Below, in pieces: positions 40,234-49,338 of a stretch of 64,000 nt of DNA. How positions within the stretch are numbered: position 1 is the first letter of the stretch; each line of letters starts with the position of its first letter. The position numbers and the translations under genes are program-made. The DNA is from CAIXSC01 sp046349855 (GTDB lineage: Bacteria > Planctomycetota > Planctomycetia > Pirellulales > Pirellulaceae). The stretch is from positions 24,320-88,319 of the forward strand of contig JAXMBM010000029.1 of the NCBI GenBank assembly GCA_046349855.1, read 5' to 3'. Below the pieces are notes generated by a model. The model searched no databases. It worked only from the letters and a program-made list of their open reading frames with translations, and was not told where the DNA came from.

Positions 40234-43200
40234 ATGGGCATTTGGCGCAATCTCTGGGCTCTTGGGGACAAACCGGCTGCGGCATCGCGCCGCCGCGCTA
40301 CCGGTCCCGACCGTCGGCGCGGCTCGCGGCAGCGATCCTTAACCGCGATAGAACGGCTCGAAGCCCGCTGGGCGATGGCCGCGGCTCCCTTCGCCGAACT
40401 TCCCGATGCCCTGCCACGGTTCGACACCGTGGAGCAAGTCGAGCAGTTCCTGGTTGCCAAGGCCTTAAACGACTATGCCGCTCAGTTCGGACAGCCGGCC
40501 TACCCCTATTACTATCTGATGGCTGACACGTTCGGCGGCCCACTCGCGCTGCGGAACAGTACGGACGAGGATTTCAGCGGAGCTCCCGCCAGCGCCCATT
40601 CCACCACCAATGTGCAGGTGGAAGGGGTGGACGAAGCGGACATGGTGGAAACCGACGGTCAGTGGCTGTATGTGCTCCGCGACAGCGAACTGGTCATCGC
40701 CGATGCCCACTCGGCCGACTCGTTGGCCGAAGTATCACGGTACGATTTTCCGGGGATCGCCGCCGGTGAGTTCCTCGCGGGCGATCGACTCACGATCGTG
40801 TCCACCGACTGGCATGGTTGGGGCGTCGATCCGTTGTTCGGTCGAGTGGCCGTGGACGCCCTCCCCTTCTCGCCATCCTTGCGCAGTCGGCCAACGGTGA
40901 CGGTCACGGTGCTGGACGTGGCCGATCCCGCAGCACCGCGCCTCGTCGAACAGTCCCGGTTCGACGGCAGCCTGGTCGATTCCCGCGCCATCGGCGACAA
41001 GGTCTTTGTGCTGCTCAGCAATGCCGATCTGACTCTGCCTCCACCTCAGATCGTCTGCGCCGACCGTCCGCCAGGCGAGACGTCGGGCGAGGAACAGGTG
41101 GGGGGCGAGGAAGCGAACGCCGGATCGATTCAGGCGCTCCGACCGCTGCTCTGGGAGGGAGATCCAGGAAAGGACTGTCGCTACGAGGATCAGGCAACGT
41201 ACCTGGCGCGGATCGGCGAAAAGCTCGACTCGATCGTCGATGGCCTGCTGCCGCACTATACGAGTTGGGACGACGCGGGGCAGTTCGTGCGGGGGGGCGT
41301 GCTGCATGAACCAGGGGATATCGTACGCCCGCTCAACGACCAGACCAGCCAGTTGCTCAGCGTCGTGGCGTTGAACGTGGCCGACGATCAGTCGGGCCCT
41401 GTGGCGGCCGAGGCCATTCCGACCGCCTGGAACAGTGCCGTGATGGCGTCGGCCGAACATCTGTACGTGTTTCAGTCGACCTACCGCGAAGGCACCAGCG
41501 GAGCTTCGACCGACATCCTGAAATTCAACTGGGATGTCGCCAGCGGTGAGATCCGCGCCGTGGCTCAGGGCGCCGTTCCTGGCACGACGCTGAATCAATT
41601 CTCGGCCGATGAACAAGACGGGCGGCTGCGCATCGCCACAACTCAACGCCGCTTCGACGAGAACCGCTGGATCTCCGACAACGGCGTCTATGTCCTGGAG
41701 GAACTCGGTACGTCGCTGACCGTCGTGGGAGCGGTCACCGGGCTGGCGCGCGGCGAGTCGATCCGGTCGGTCCGCTTTGCCGGCGACCGCGGTTACGTTG
41801 TGACGTTCGAGCAGATCGATCCGCTATTCACGCTCGATCTGAGCGATCCGCGAGCGCCGCACGTCGCCGGGGAACTCAAGATCCCAGGCTTCTCCAGTTA
41901 CCTCCAGGTGCTCGACGACAACCGTGTCCTCGGTCTGGGCCGCGTGCCGGGCGAAGGGGGACGGTGGAACGTCCAGGTGTCGTTGTTTGACGTCAGTGAC
42001 GTGGCTCAACCGCAGCGCGTCGGCAGCTACACATTCGACGACACCATCTGGAGTTCGGCGGCGGAATGGGAACACCACGCGGTGACCTGGATCCCGGCTC
42101 TCGACATGCTGGCCATCCCGGTCGCCGGATCGTATTTCGTCCCGCCGCGTGCCGGCGAGGATCCGTGGCCCTTGGAGTCCACCAGCCGATCGGGTCTGGC
42201 GCTATTGCGCATCGGCCAGCTGGGCAGTGCGAGTCCCCTGCCCGCCGTGACGCTCACGGCGCTAGTGCCGCAGGAGGCGGTTCAGCGCAGTGTCTGGATC
42301 GACGACGTCATCTACTCGCTGTCGCCCACCGAAATTCTGGCGATTGCCGCCGTCCCGCCGCACGACGTGCTGGGCCGACTGGTCTGGAAAGAGACCTCCA
42401 CCGATCCTGGAGGTCCTGACCCAAGTTTCCCGCCGGTGGTGTGGTTTGGCGGAGGAACGGTGGTCGATCCGTCGATTGCGCTTCCCGAGACCTCGCCCGG
42501 AGATCCGCGGGAGAGTCCGTCCCCCTGGGATGATCAGGAATTAAAGACGGCCCTGCAGCAGGCCTCGACGTTGCTGGCGCAGCAGCGGGGAGACTCCGTC
42601 GATCAACTCCGCCTGGTCACCGCCGAGCGAGTTTTCCGTGACGGTACCTCGTCGAACAGTGGTCCGCCGACCGGGCAGTTTCAGCTGGTCTTTGGTGCCG
42701 GCGATCGCCACTATCGCTTGCGGGCGGAGACGGGCGAGAAGGTGGAAGTGGAATTGCTGGACGCGGACTTTGCCTTTCCGTCCGCGGGGATTCGCGGCGA
42801 CTGGCACAACGCGTCCCGTCCTTGCGATGTGGACGGCGATGGCATCATTGCCCCGCTGGACGGCCTGATTGTCATCAACGAAATCAACACGACGGGCCCC
42901 ACGCCGCTGCGCGGAGATCGCCCGCTGCGATCGATTGCGGCCGAATCCCGTCCCGAATTCGCAGCGCCGATCACGCGGCGTTACCTGTTCGATTCCAGCA
43001 GGGATGATCTGCTGAGTCCCCTCGATGTCCTGCTGATCATCAATCAGCTGAACGAGGCTCCTCCACGGACGGCAAGCGGCGAAGGGGAAGCGGCGTGGGC
43101 CCCCACGACTCTCGCTCCGTCGTACCTTACCTCTCCGACCGCAGCGCGCGATTCGGCGAGTTCATTGGCCTCGGTGACTCCATCCCCTGTCGGCGTTCTT

Positions 43201-43407
43201 CCCGCCGTCGCGACCCCTGACCGCAGCGACGGAGCCGTGCAGGATGAGGCACTGCTGTCTTGGAGTGTTGCTGACCCGTGGGCGAGTTTTGATCCGGACG
43301 CCATTTCCGTTCAGGCAGCCGCGGCGGCGGCCCGCTCCGCGGACTTCGGCACGATCGATGTCTGCGACGACAGACTCAATGGCGACCGAGATTCGGTGGG
43401 GTCGTGA
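40234..43407 (+). CDS. Secreted beta-propeller protein with dockerin-type repeats
   Basis: 1057 residues from ATG 40234, which has GAGGA seven bases upstream. The N-terminus RRGSRQRSLTAIERLEARWAMAA resembles the planctomycete LEPR-XLL surface-export element. The next part, TTNVQVEGVDEADMVETDGQWLYVL, is the signature of the secreted beta-propeller family (COG4880, PF09826), with repeated blade strands up to about residue 700. Near the C-terminus are two calcium-loop-like dockerin type I repeats: CDVDGDGIIAPLDGLIVINEIN and DSSRDDLLSPLDVLLIINQLN. A low-complexity Ser/Thr/Ala tail follows. It is probably a cell-surface or extracellular binding protein. The TIM-barrel gene begins on its stop codon. 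Confidence 0.85.
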   Translation: MGIWRNLWALGDKPAAASRRRATGPDRRRGSRQRSLTAIERLEARWAMAAAPFAELPDALPRFDTVEQVEQFLVAKALNDYAAQFGQPAYPYYYLMADTFGGPLALRNSTDEDFSGAPASAHSTTNVQVEGVDEADMVETDGQWLYVLRDSELVIADAHSADSLAEVSRYDFPGIAAGEFLAGDRLTIVSTDWHGWGVDPLFGRVAVDALPFSPSLRSRPTVTVTVLDVADPAAPRLVEQSRFDGSLVDSRAIGDKVFVLLSNADLTLPPPQIVCADRPPGETSGEEQVGGEEANAGSIQALRPLLWEGDPGKDCRYEDQATYLARIGEKLDSIVDGLLPHYTSWDDAGQFVRGGVLHEPGDIVRPLNDQTSQLLSVVALNVADDQSGPVAAEAIPTAWNSAVMASAEHLYVFQSTYREGTSGASTDILKFNWDVASGEIRAVAQGAVPGTTLNQFSADEQDGRLRIATTQRRFDENRWISDNGVYVLEELGTSLTVVGAVTGLARGESIRSVRFAGDRGYVVTFEQIDPLFTLDLSDPRAPHVAGELKIPGFSSYLQVLDDNRVLGLGRVPGEGGRWNVQVSLFDVSDVAQPQRVGSYTFDDTIWSSAAEWEHHAVTWIPALDMLAIPVAGSYFVPPRAGEDPWPLESTSRSGLALLRIGQLGSASPLPAVTLTALVPQEAVQRSVWIDDVIYSLSPTEILAIAAVPPHDVLGRLVWKETSTDPGGPDPSFPPVVWFGGGTVVDPSIALPETSPGDPRESPSPWDDQELKTALQQASTLLAQQRGDSVDQLRLVTAERVFRDGTSSNSGPPTGQFQLVFGAGDRHYRLRAETGEKVEVELLDADFAFPSAGIRGDWHNASRPCDVDGDGIIAPLDGLIVINEINTTGPTPLRGDRPLRSIAAESRPEFAAPITRRYLFDSSRDDLLSPLDVLLIINQLNEAPPRTASGEGEAAWAPTTLAPSYLTSPTAARDSASSLASVTPSPVGVLPAVATPDRSDGAVQDEALLSWSVADPWASFDPDAISVQAAAAAARSADFGTIDVCDDRLNGDRDSVGS

Positions 43408-44306
43408 TGGAAGGCATGATGATTCCCACGTTGTTTTCGGTCAGCTACGCCGGACTGTGGGGCCAGCAGCGACTCGACCTGGTGGAATTCCTCCACCGCG
43501 CCGCAGACCTTGGCTACTCGGCGGTCGAACTGATGGGCAAACGTCCTCACCTGTCGATTCTGGACTGCTCCGACAGCTATCTCGATCAGCTGCGCACCAC
43601 CGCCGACTCGCGGAGGATCGAAATCGCCACGGTGGCCGGCTACACCGATTTCACCTTGGCGATGGAGCGCGAGACGCCGGCAGTCGAGATCCAGGTGGCG
43701 TATGTCGAACGGCTGGCGGAGCTGGCAGCCCGGCTGGGAGCACGCATCGTCCGCATCTTCACCGGCTACACCACGGCGCTGGAAGATGGCCAGCGCGACT
43801 GGGAGCGCTGTGTGCGCGCCGTTCGCGAATGTGCCGAGCGCGTGGAGCGTCACGGTGTGATCCTGGGCTTGCAGAATCATCACGACATTGGAGTGAGCTG
43901 GGAGGCGTACGACGAGTTCCTGCGGGATGTGGCGCACCCGAACTGCCGTCCCATGTTCGACCCCTGGTCGGTTGCGCTGCACGGAGCCGACCTGTACGAG
44001 ACGGCTCGACACTTCGCGCCGCGGATGATCCAGACGACACTCGCCGACTACGTGCGTCTCCCGCGGTTCGCCTATCAGCCGGGACTGGTCAACTATCAAC
44101 CGCTGGCGGCCCAGGTGCGGGCCGTCCCGCTGGGGGAAGGATTCCTCGATCTGGATGGCTTCTTTCGCGGGCTGCGGGAAGGCGGCTTTCGCGGCTACGT
44201 GGCCTACGAAATGTGTTCGCCGGTCCGCGGCGGCGGCTCGGCGGAAAACCTGGATGCGACGGCGCGGACCAGCCTGGCTCGGCTGCGTCGCTGGATGGGC
44301 GAGTAA
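43407..44306 (+). CDS. Xylose-isomerase-like TIM barrel (sugar phosphate isomerase/epimerase)
   Basis: 299 residues from ATG 43407 (TGATG overlap); a GTG three bases earlier is possible. The AP_endonuc_2 family fold is shown by LVEFLHRAADLGYSAVELMGKRPH, VERLAELAARLGARIVRIFTGYT, HGVILGLQNHHDIGVSWEAYDEFL, NCRPMFDPWSVALHGADL and FFRGLREGGFRGYVAYEMCSP. The likely metal ligands are the Glu in EL(M), the His and Asp of the NHHD and FDPW strands, and the late Glu in YEMC. Such enzymes isomerise or epimerise sugars. The specific substrate is unknown. The RluA-type gene begins 4 bases downstream of its stop. Confidence 0.85.
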   Translation: MEGMMIPTLFSVSYAGLWGQQRLDLVEFLHRAADLGYSAVELMGKRPHLSILDCSDSYLDQLRTTADSRRIEIATVAGYTDFTLAMERETPAVEIQVAYVERLAELAARLGARIVRIFTGYTTALEDGQRDWERCVRAVRECAERVERHGVILGLQNHHDIGVSWEAYDEFLRDVAHPNCRPMFDPWSVALHGADLYETARHFAPRMIQTTLADYVRLPRFAYQPGLVNYQPLAAQVRAVPLGEGFLDLDGFFRGLREGGFRGYVAYEMCSPVRGGGSAENLDATARTSLARLRRWMGE

Positions 44307-44310
44307 TCTC

Positions 44311-45288
44311 ATGCAGCAGCACCGCTGGCAGTCGATTACTTCCGACGTCGTTCCCACCGACCGGCGCGCCGATCGCATCGTGCAGGCGCTGACCGGGGCC
44401 TCGCGCCGTCAGACTCAGGGACTGTTCGATCAGGGCTGTGTGCGACTGAACGGTGTCCCGTGCCACGAACCGTGGCGCTGGCTGGACGTCGGAGATCGGC
44501 TGGACGTCGAGTACGACGATCAGCAGCGTTATGCAGCGCACAAACGTCCGCCTCAGTACCTCGGATTCACGATTCTGTACGAGGACGCGGCGATCGTGGT
44601 GGTGGACAAACCGGCCGCCTGGCTCACCGTTCCCTCACCCAAGCGCGAATCCAACACGCTGGTGCAACGCGTCTCGGCCTATCTCACGCGGCGCAATCGG
44701 GGTCGACAGGTGCGAGTCTGGGCCGTCCAGCGACTCGATCGGGGCGTCTCCGGGGTTATCGTGCTGGCGCGCGACGAGGCTGCGGCAGCGGCCCTGCGGC
44801 AGGAGTTCGCCGCGCACAAGCCGGCTCGCAGCTACATCGCCCTGGTGGCGGGGCGACTGGCCGAGCGCCGCGGCACGTTCCGCTCGTACCTGACCGCCGG
44901 CGACGATCTGCGACAGCGTTCCGGCGACGATCCGTCCAGCGGCCAGCTGGCGATCACTCACTGGGAAGTGGAGCGATTGGGGGACGACGCAACGCAGGTT
45001 CGCGTGCGGCTGGAGACGGGCCGGCGCAATCAGATCCGCGTCCATTTCGCCACCGCGGGCCACCCGGTACTTGGCGATACCCACTATGGCGGTCCTGCCG
45101 CACAGCATCCGCGGTGGACCGCTTCTCGGCTGGCGCTCCATGCGACCGAATTAGGGTTTTCGCATCCGCTGACCGGCGCGCCGCTCCACTTTACGGTCCC
45201 CTGCCCCGAGGAGTTTACGGAGTTCGCCGCCAGCGTTAGATTGCTCGACTTGCCAGCCACCGCATCTCGCGCCGCGGACCACCCTTGA
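44311..45288 (+). CDS. RluA-family pseudouridine synthase with S4-like N-terminus
   Basis: 325 residues from ATG 44311. An S4-like RNA-binding segment comes first (DRIVQALTGASRRQTQGLFDQGCVRLNG). The catalytic domain has IVVVDKPAAWLTVPSP and the active-site motif VQRLDRGVSG. The usual HRLDRxTSG has His first; here it is Gln, but the catalytic Asp and the arginine are kept. RLETGRRNQIRVHFATAGHPVLGDTHYGG is the second conserved block. Members isomerise specific uridines in rRNA or tRNA; RluA, RluC and RluD cannot be separated by eye. It is the third gene of the 40234 run. Confidence 0.9.
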   Translation: MQQHRWQSITSDVVPTDRRADRIVQALTGASRRQTQGLFDQGCVRLNGVPCHEPWRWLDVGDRLDVEYDDQQRYAAHKRPPQYLGFTILYEDAAIVVVDKPAAWLTVPSPKRESNTLVQRVSAYLTRRNRGRQVRVWAVQRLDRGVSGVIVLARDEAAAAALRQEFAAHKPARSYIALVAGRLAERRGTFRSYLTAGDDLRQRSGDDPSSGQLAITHWEVERLGDDATQVRVRLETGRRNQIRVHFATAGHPVLGDTHYGGPAAQHPRWTASRLALHATELGFSHPLTGAPLHFTVPCPEEFTEFAASVRLLDLPATASRAADHP

Positions 45289-45320
45289 CCGCGCCACACC
45301 TTCCACCCGGGAATCCCACC

Positions 45321-46274
45321 ATGCGATTGTGCCGTTATCAGGGACGCAGTCAGGTTGAGATCGGTTTTTACGAGGACACGCGGCTGCTTCCGCTTTCGAC
45401 TGCGGCACGGCTCTACGCCGAATCGACGGGCCAATGGCTGGCACTGCCAGAAGGCGATGACCTGCTCACCTGCCTTCCTCCCGCCGGCTCCCACGCTTCC
45501 GCCGTGCAGGCGCTGTACGACTGGATTGTCGCTGACCCGGCGCGCGTAGCGGATCGCCATCGCCTGCCGCTCGACGGCGTCCAGTTGCTGGTGCCGATTC
45601 CGCGTCCCAACAAGCTGTTCCTGCTGGCCGGGAACTATGCCGACCACATCAAGGAAGGTGGTGGCGTGGCGGCCGAACGAGCGGAGACGTTTCCCTATGT
45701 GTTCATGAAGCCACCCACCACCACGCTCACCCATCCCGGATTGGCGATCCAGATTCCTGCCGTCTCGCCCCATTCCATCGACTGGGAACTCGAACTGGCA
45801 GTCATCATCGGCCGGCGCTGCAAAGGAGTAACGGAGGCCGAGGCACTGCAATACGTGGCGGGTTACACGGTGATCAATGACATTTCGGACCGCAAGTTCC
45901 GGCCCAATCCGCAGCGCAAGAAGCGCGACAAGGATACGTTCTTCGACTGGCTGCACGGCAAATGGCACGACAGCTTCTGTCCCTGCGGGCCCTGCGTCGT
46001 CTCGGCCGCGGCGATACCCGATCCGCAGGTCCTGCCGATGCGTCTGACGCTCAACGGTCAGATTCGCCAGGATGCGTCCACGGCGCTGATGATCTTCCCG
46101 GTCGCCGCCGTAATCGAGTTCGTGTCGAGCTTTGTCACGCTCGAACCGGGCGATATCATCTCGACGGGCACCCCGGCGGGGGTCGGCAACACCACGGGCA
46201 CCTACGTGAAAGCGGGCGACGTGCTGGAAGCGACTATCGAAGGGATCGGCACGCTGCGTTCCCCCGTGGCGTAA
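45321..46274 (+). CDS. Fumarylacetoacetate hydrolase (FAH)-family enzyme
   Basis: 317 residues from ATG 45321; a TTG 12 codons earlier would overlap the previous gene. FAH catalytic-domain features are NKLFLLAGNYADHIKEGG, SIDWELELAVIIGRRCKGV with the ExE metal ligands, GYTVINDISDRKFR with the Asp ligand, and the C-terminal ITSTGTPAGVG-like text (PGDIISTGTPAGVGNTTGTYVKAGD). The family splits carbon-carbon bonds in beta-keto acids or isomerises/decarboxylates such acids, often in aromatic or sugar-acid breakdown. The substrate cannot be named. It is convergent with mqnC, with only 4 bases between stops. Confidence 0.9.
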   Translation: MRLCRYQGRSQVEIGFYEDTRLLPLSTAARLYAESTGQWLALPEGDDLLTCLPPAGSHASAVQALYDWIVADPARVADRHRLPLDGVQLLVPIPRPNKLFLLAGNYADHIKEGGGVAAERAETFPYVFMKPPTTTLTHPGLAIQIPAVSPHSIDWELELAVIIGRRCKGVTEAEALQYVAGYTVINDISDRKFRPNPQRKKRDKDTFFDWLHGKWHDSFCPCGPCVVSAAAIPDPQVLPMRLTLNGQIRQDASTALMIFPVAAVIEFVSSFVTLEPGDIISTGTPAGVGNTTGTYVKAGDVLEATIEGIGTLRSPVA

Positions 46275-46278
46275 CGCT

Positions 46279-47418
46279 TCAGCTCACGACCGGAAGTTGC
46301 TTCCGGTTGGCGGCGACGGCCCGCTGTTCCCGCTCTTCATCGACCAGCTGATAGAAGACGTTACGCTGCCGCGGCACGTATCCCAGTTCGCGGATGGCGT
46401 CGCGGATTTCATCGAGCGTCAGGAAGTGCACGGTGCCGGCCTCGGCCACCACATTCTCTTCCAGCATCAGGCTCCCCATGTCGTTGGCGCCGAAGGTCAG
46501 CGCGAGTTGCCCGATCTTCAGGCCCTGCGTGACCCAGCTCGACTGGATATTGGGGATGTTATCGAGATACAACCGCGACACGGCCTGGGTGCGCAGATAA
46601 TCGAACGGGCTGGCGGGCGGAATGTGGGCCAGATCGGTATGTTCGGGCTGGAACGTCCAGCAGATATACGCCGTGAACCCACCCGTCTCGTCCTGCAGCT
46701 GACGCACCCGCTCCAGATGCTCAATCCGCTCGGCCAGCGTTTCGACATGGCCGAACATCATGGTGACCGAGCTCTTGCCACCCAGCTGATGCCAGACACG
46801 CATGACGTTGAGCCAGTCGTCGGTCAGCACTTTGCCCCGAGTGATTTCGGTACGTACCCGATCGACCAGGATCTCGGCACCGCCACCGGGAATGCTCCCC
46901 AGCCCCGCGGCACGCAGGCGTTCGAGCACGGTGCGGAGCGGCAGTTTGTTGACCTTGGTGAAGTGGTGCAGTTCCGGGGGACTGAAGCCGTGAATATTCA
47001 CCTGCGGAAAGTGCCGCTTGATATCGGCCAGCAGCTCTTCGTACCACTCGAGTTTGAACTCGGGATGCAGACCGCCCTGCAACAGTATCTGCTCGCCCCC
47101 CCGCTCCACCGTTTCGGCAACCTTCTGCAGCAGCTCCTCGCGCGGCAGCACATAGCCGGTCGGGTCCTTGGGGCGGCGGTAGAAAGCGCAGAAGTCGCAC
47201 ACCGCCGTGCAGATGTTGGTGTAGTTGATGTTGCGATCGATGTTGTACGTGCGGTAGGACTCGGGATGGAGCCGGCGCGCGACCGCGTCGGCCGTTCGCC
47301 CCAAGGCGGGGAGGTCGTGGGACGAGAGCAATTGCAGCCCTTCGTCGGGCGTGAGTCGCTGCCCGTTCAGCGCCTTGTCGAGAATCGGTTGCAGCCCCTC
47401 GGAGGCTCGCGCAATCAT
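46279..47418 (-). CDS. mqnC: Cyclic dehypoxanthine futalosine synthase (menaquinone, futalosine route)
   Basis: 379 residues from ATG 47418. The radical-SAM cluster is in YNIDRNINYTNICTAVCDFCAFYR (CxxxCxFC). Further family blocks are GEQILLQGGLHPEF, IHGFSPPELHHF, GLGSIPGGGAEILVDRVR, SVTMMFGHVETLAERIEHL and QDETGGFTAYICWTFQPEHT. All fit MqnC better than the related MqnE. It cyclises dehypoxanthinyl futalosine during menaquinone synthesis. mqnA lies 64 bases upstream on the same strand, so the two are probably an operon; the other pathway genes are not in the window. Confidence 0.92.
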   Translation of the reverse strand: MIARASEGLQPILDKALNGQRLTPDEGLQLLSSHDLPALGRTADAVARRLHPESYRTYNIDRNINYTNICTAVCDFCAFYRRPKDPTGYVLPREELLQKVAETVERGGEQILLQGGLHPEFKLEWYEELLADIKRHFPQVNIHGFSPPELHHFTKVNKLPLRTVLERLRAAGLGSIPGGGAEILVDRVRTEITRGKVLTDDWLNVMRVWHQLGGKSSVTMMFGHVETLAERIEHLERVRQLQDETGGFTAYICWTFQPEHTDLAHIPPASPFDYLRTQAVSRLYLDNIPNIQSSWVTQGLKIGQLALTFGANDMGSLMLEENVVAEAGTVHFLTLDEIRDAIRELGYVPRQRNVFYQLVDEEREQRAVAANRKQLPVVS

Positions 47419-47482
47419 GGTTGGCTTCCTGGATAGTCTTGCGCCGCCAGCGTCCTCCGGAGGAGGAGGAGGCGGGCGCGAA

Positions 47483-48310
47483 TCACGGAGGGGACGCAGC
47501 CGGCACCGCCACACGCAGCGGTCCTTGAATGGGTCCACCGGGAGCCAGGCCGCACGCCGCCGCCCGCTCCCGAAACAGACGCAGTCCCTGCAATTCGTCC
47601 GCGCCCAAGTAAAAGTACAGATTGTCTCGCAGGTAGCTCAAGCATGCCGCCACCGGCAGCCCCACCTCGACCGCCGACTCGGCCGCAATCGCCTCGAGGC
47701 TCGCCAACCCGGTGTCGCGTGCCGCGCTCAACGCCGGCTCCAGCTCGGCCGTTTCCACGCCGGGCCGCGCTACCCACATGGCGAAAACGAACGAACAGCC
47801 GGTCCACTGAGTCCACTCGGCCCCCAGGTCCCATTCCGCCACATAGGGCCCAGGCGGAATGTGCATCGCCCGATCGCCGATCAACAGCACCGCATCCGCC
47901 TGAGTGTCCTCCAGGCCGGCACCGATCGGCAGGCGTTCCAGCCGAGGCGTCAGTCCGAACCGTTCGCGAAGCAGAATCCGCGTCAGCGCGGCACTCGTCC
48001 GGGAGCCTTCGTCGAGTGCCAAGGTGGTAATGCGCCGCGGAGGCACGCGGCTGAGCAGCTTCACGCTCCAGACCGGTCCCCGACAGGCGATGCAGGCATC
48101 CGACACAATCGTGTAGGTCGGATCCTGGAAGAATTCGATCGAAGGAATCAGGGCGACGTCCAGCTGTCCGGTAGACAATCGATCCGCCAGGCGACTCGGC
48201 AGATCAAACACCAGCTCCAGCAGACTGCTCTGCTGCTCCAGGCCGCGCACCAGCGGGCGCGTGTTCAGGTAGGAGACCGCTCCCACTCGAATCCGTCGCC
48301 GCACGTTCAT
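47483..48310 (-). CDS. mqnA: Chorismate dehydratase (menaquinone, futalosine route)
   Basis: 275 residues from ATG 48310. The family's N-terminal signature is RVGAVSYLNTRPLVRGLE, followed by LSTGQLDVALIPSIEFF, a central LALDEGSRTSAALTRILL, ADAVLLIGDRAM and WTGCSFVFAMWVARPG. The fold is a periplasmic-binding-protein-like dehydratase, acting here in the cytoplasm. It removes water from chorismate to give 3-enolpyruvylbenzoate, the first futalosine-pathway step. mqnC follows on the same strand. The tail (GPLRVAVPAASPP) is proline-rich. A TATAAT box lies about 75 bases upstream. Confidence 0.92.
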   Translation of the reverse strand: MNVRRRIRVGAVSYLNTRPLVRGLEQQSSLLELVFDLPSRLADRLSTGQLDVALIPSIEFFQDPTYTIVSDACIACRGPVWSVKLLSRVPPRRITTLALDEGSRTSAALTRILLRERFGLTPRLERLPIGAGLEDTQADAVLLIGDRAMHIPPGPYVAEWDLGAEWTQWTGCSFVFAMWVARPGVETAELEPALSAARDTGLASLEAIAAESAVEVGLPVAACLSYLRDNLYFYLGADELQGLRLFRERAAACGLAPGGPIQGPLRVAVPAASPP

Positions 48311-48386
48311 CGCTCGCCATGCTCCTTCCGCGGATCGACCAGGGCCTGACACGCCACGCTACCCGGCCGCTGCCCGCGGATCGCCG

Positions 48387-48392
48387 ATTATA
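48387..48392 (-). promoter_or_regulatory. Perfect -10 box upstream of mqnA
   Basis: TATAAT reads on the minus strand in a local AT-rich spot (GGTTTTATAATCGG). Transcription would begin near 48380, giving a 70-base leader. No good -35 box is present at 16-18 bases, so an activator or another sigma factor may be involved. Confidence 0.45.
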
Positions 48393-48457
48393 AAACCGTG
48401 CCTCGACTCGGCATAGGCCGCGACGGATGTCGAGTCCGGGCGGCCGCCGAGTCGGCC

Positions 48458-48489
48458 GGGTGACCACCCGCCTCGGACGGGTGTCACCC
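48458..48489. other. Long bulged hairpin upstream of mqnA
   Basis: GGGTGA-C-CACCCG (48458-48470) pairs with CGGGTG-TCACCC (48478-48489): 12 pairs, one bulged C and a 7-base loop. It lies upstream of the mqnA -10 box, so it is not in the predicted mqnA leader. It may act in the 3' end of the RluA-type transcript. Confidence 0.45.
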
Positions 48490-48509
48490 TGGGATCGTAA
48501 CCGCACGGG

Positions 48510-48534
48510 GTCGCGGCCGTTAACTGGCCGCGAC
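48510..48534 (-). terminator. GC hairpin after the short RluA-type gene
   Basis: GTCGCGGCC and GGCCGCGAC form a perfect 9-bp stem around a 7-base loop, 70 bases past the minus-strand stop at 48604. No U-tract follows on either strand. Confidence 0.4.
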
Positions 48535-48603
48535 ACTCGATGCTCCGTCACAGCCAGGGCTTCGGATGGCCTCACCGTACAACGGTCGTGGGACGGTACC
48601 CAA

Positions 48604-49308
48604 TCAGGTTCCACATCCTTCCGGCGTCTCGGGCCACTCCCAATTCGGCTCCTGCGTCACTTCGACAGGTGCCTTGGTGGCAGGTTCGACGAACGCGAGG
48701 GAATAGGCGTGCAGGGCGATCCACCGCGCCCGCTCATCCTCGGTTGCCGGTCCGAATGGGACCGAGGAATGGTACAGCTGGTCCCCCAGGACGGAGTGAC
48801 CACGGACGGCGCATTGCACGCGAATCTGGTGAGTGCGACCGGTTTCGAGTTCGATCTCCAGCCAGCTGGTGTTGGCCCACTGCTGACGGACTCGATAGCG
48901 CAGCACCGCCTCTTGCGCCCCCGGAGTGTCCGAGGTCACCGCCTCCGATCGCGGCTCTCCGTCGACCTTGCGCAGCCAGTCGCGCCACACCCCCTCCGCG
49001 GGCTCGACACGCCCTTCGACCAGCACCCAGTAGAGCTTGCGGACTTCGCGGTGCTCGAACTGCAGACTCAGCTTGCGGGCCGCATTGATACGCCGCGCGA
49101 ACACCAGCACACCGGACGCGGGCCGGTCGAGTCGATGAATCACCGCCAGATAGGGTGGCGCAGCGAGCGCCTCCCGCGCGGTCAGATACCGCTTGATTCG
49201 CACTTCCAGCGAATCGATACCGGGAGGGGCCTGGGTCAGCAAGCCCGCCGGCTTGCCCACCACGAGGCAAGACCCTCCCTCCCACAACAGTTCAAAACCG
49301 TGCGACAT
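48604..49308 (-). CDS. Short RluA-family pseudouridine synthase without S4 domain
   Basis: 234 residues, shorter than the RluA/RluC/RluD type because it begins directly at the catalytic domain (LLWEGGSCLVVGKPAGLLTQAP). The motif VIHRLDRPASGVLVFARR holds the catalytic Asp, and LEIELETGRTHQIRVQCAVRGHSVLGDQLY is the second conserved block. The C-terminal tail is acidic and short (QEPNWEWPETPEG). Absence of S4 and the small size resemble RluA itself or YqcB/TruC-like enzymes. The target uridine is not predictable. It is a second, distinct RluA-type gene in the window (the other is at 44311-45288). It lies downstream of the Gfo/Idh-type gene by 30 bases. Confidence 0.9.
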   Translation of the reverse strand: MSHGFELLWEGGSCLVVGKPAGLLTQAPPGIDSLEVRIKRYLTAREALAAPPYLAVIHRLDRPASGVLVFARRINAARKLSLQFEHREVRKLYWVLVEGRVEPAEGVWRDWLRKVDGEPRSEAVTSDTPGAQEAVLRYRVRQQWANTSWLEIELETGRTHQIRVQCAVRGHSVLGDQLYHSSVPFGPATEDERARWIALHAYSLAFVEPATKAPVEVTQEPNWEWPETPEGCGT

Positions 49309-49338
49309 GCCACGCTCGACCGTCTACCGGCGAGCCGA

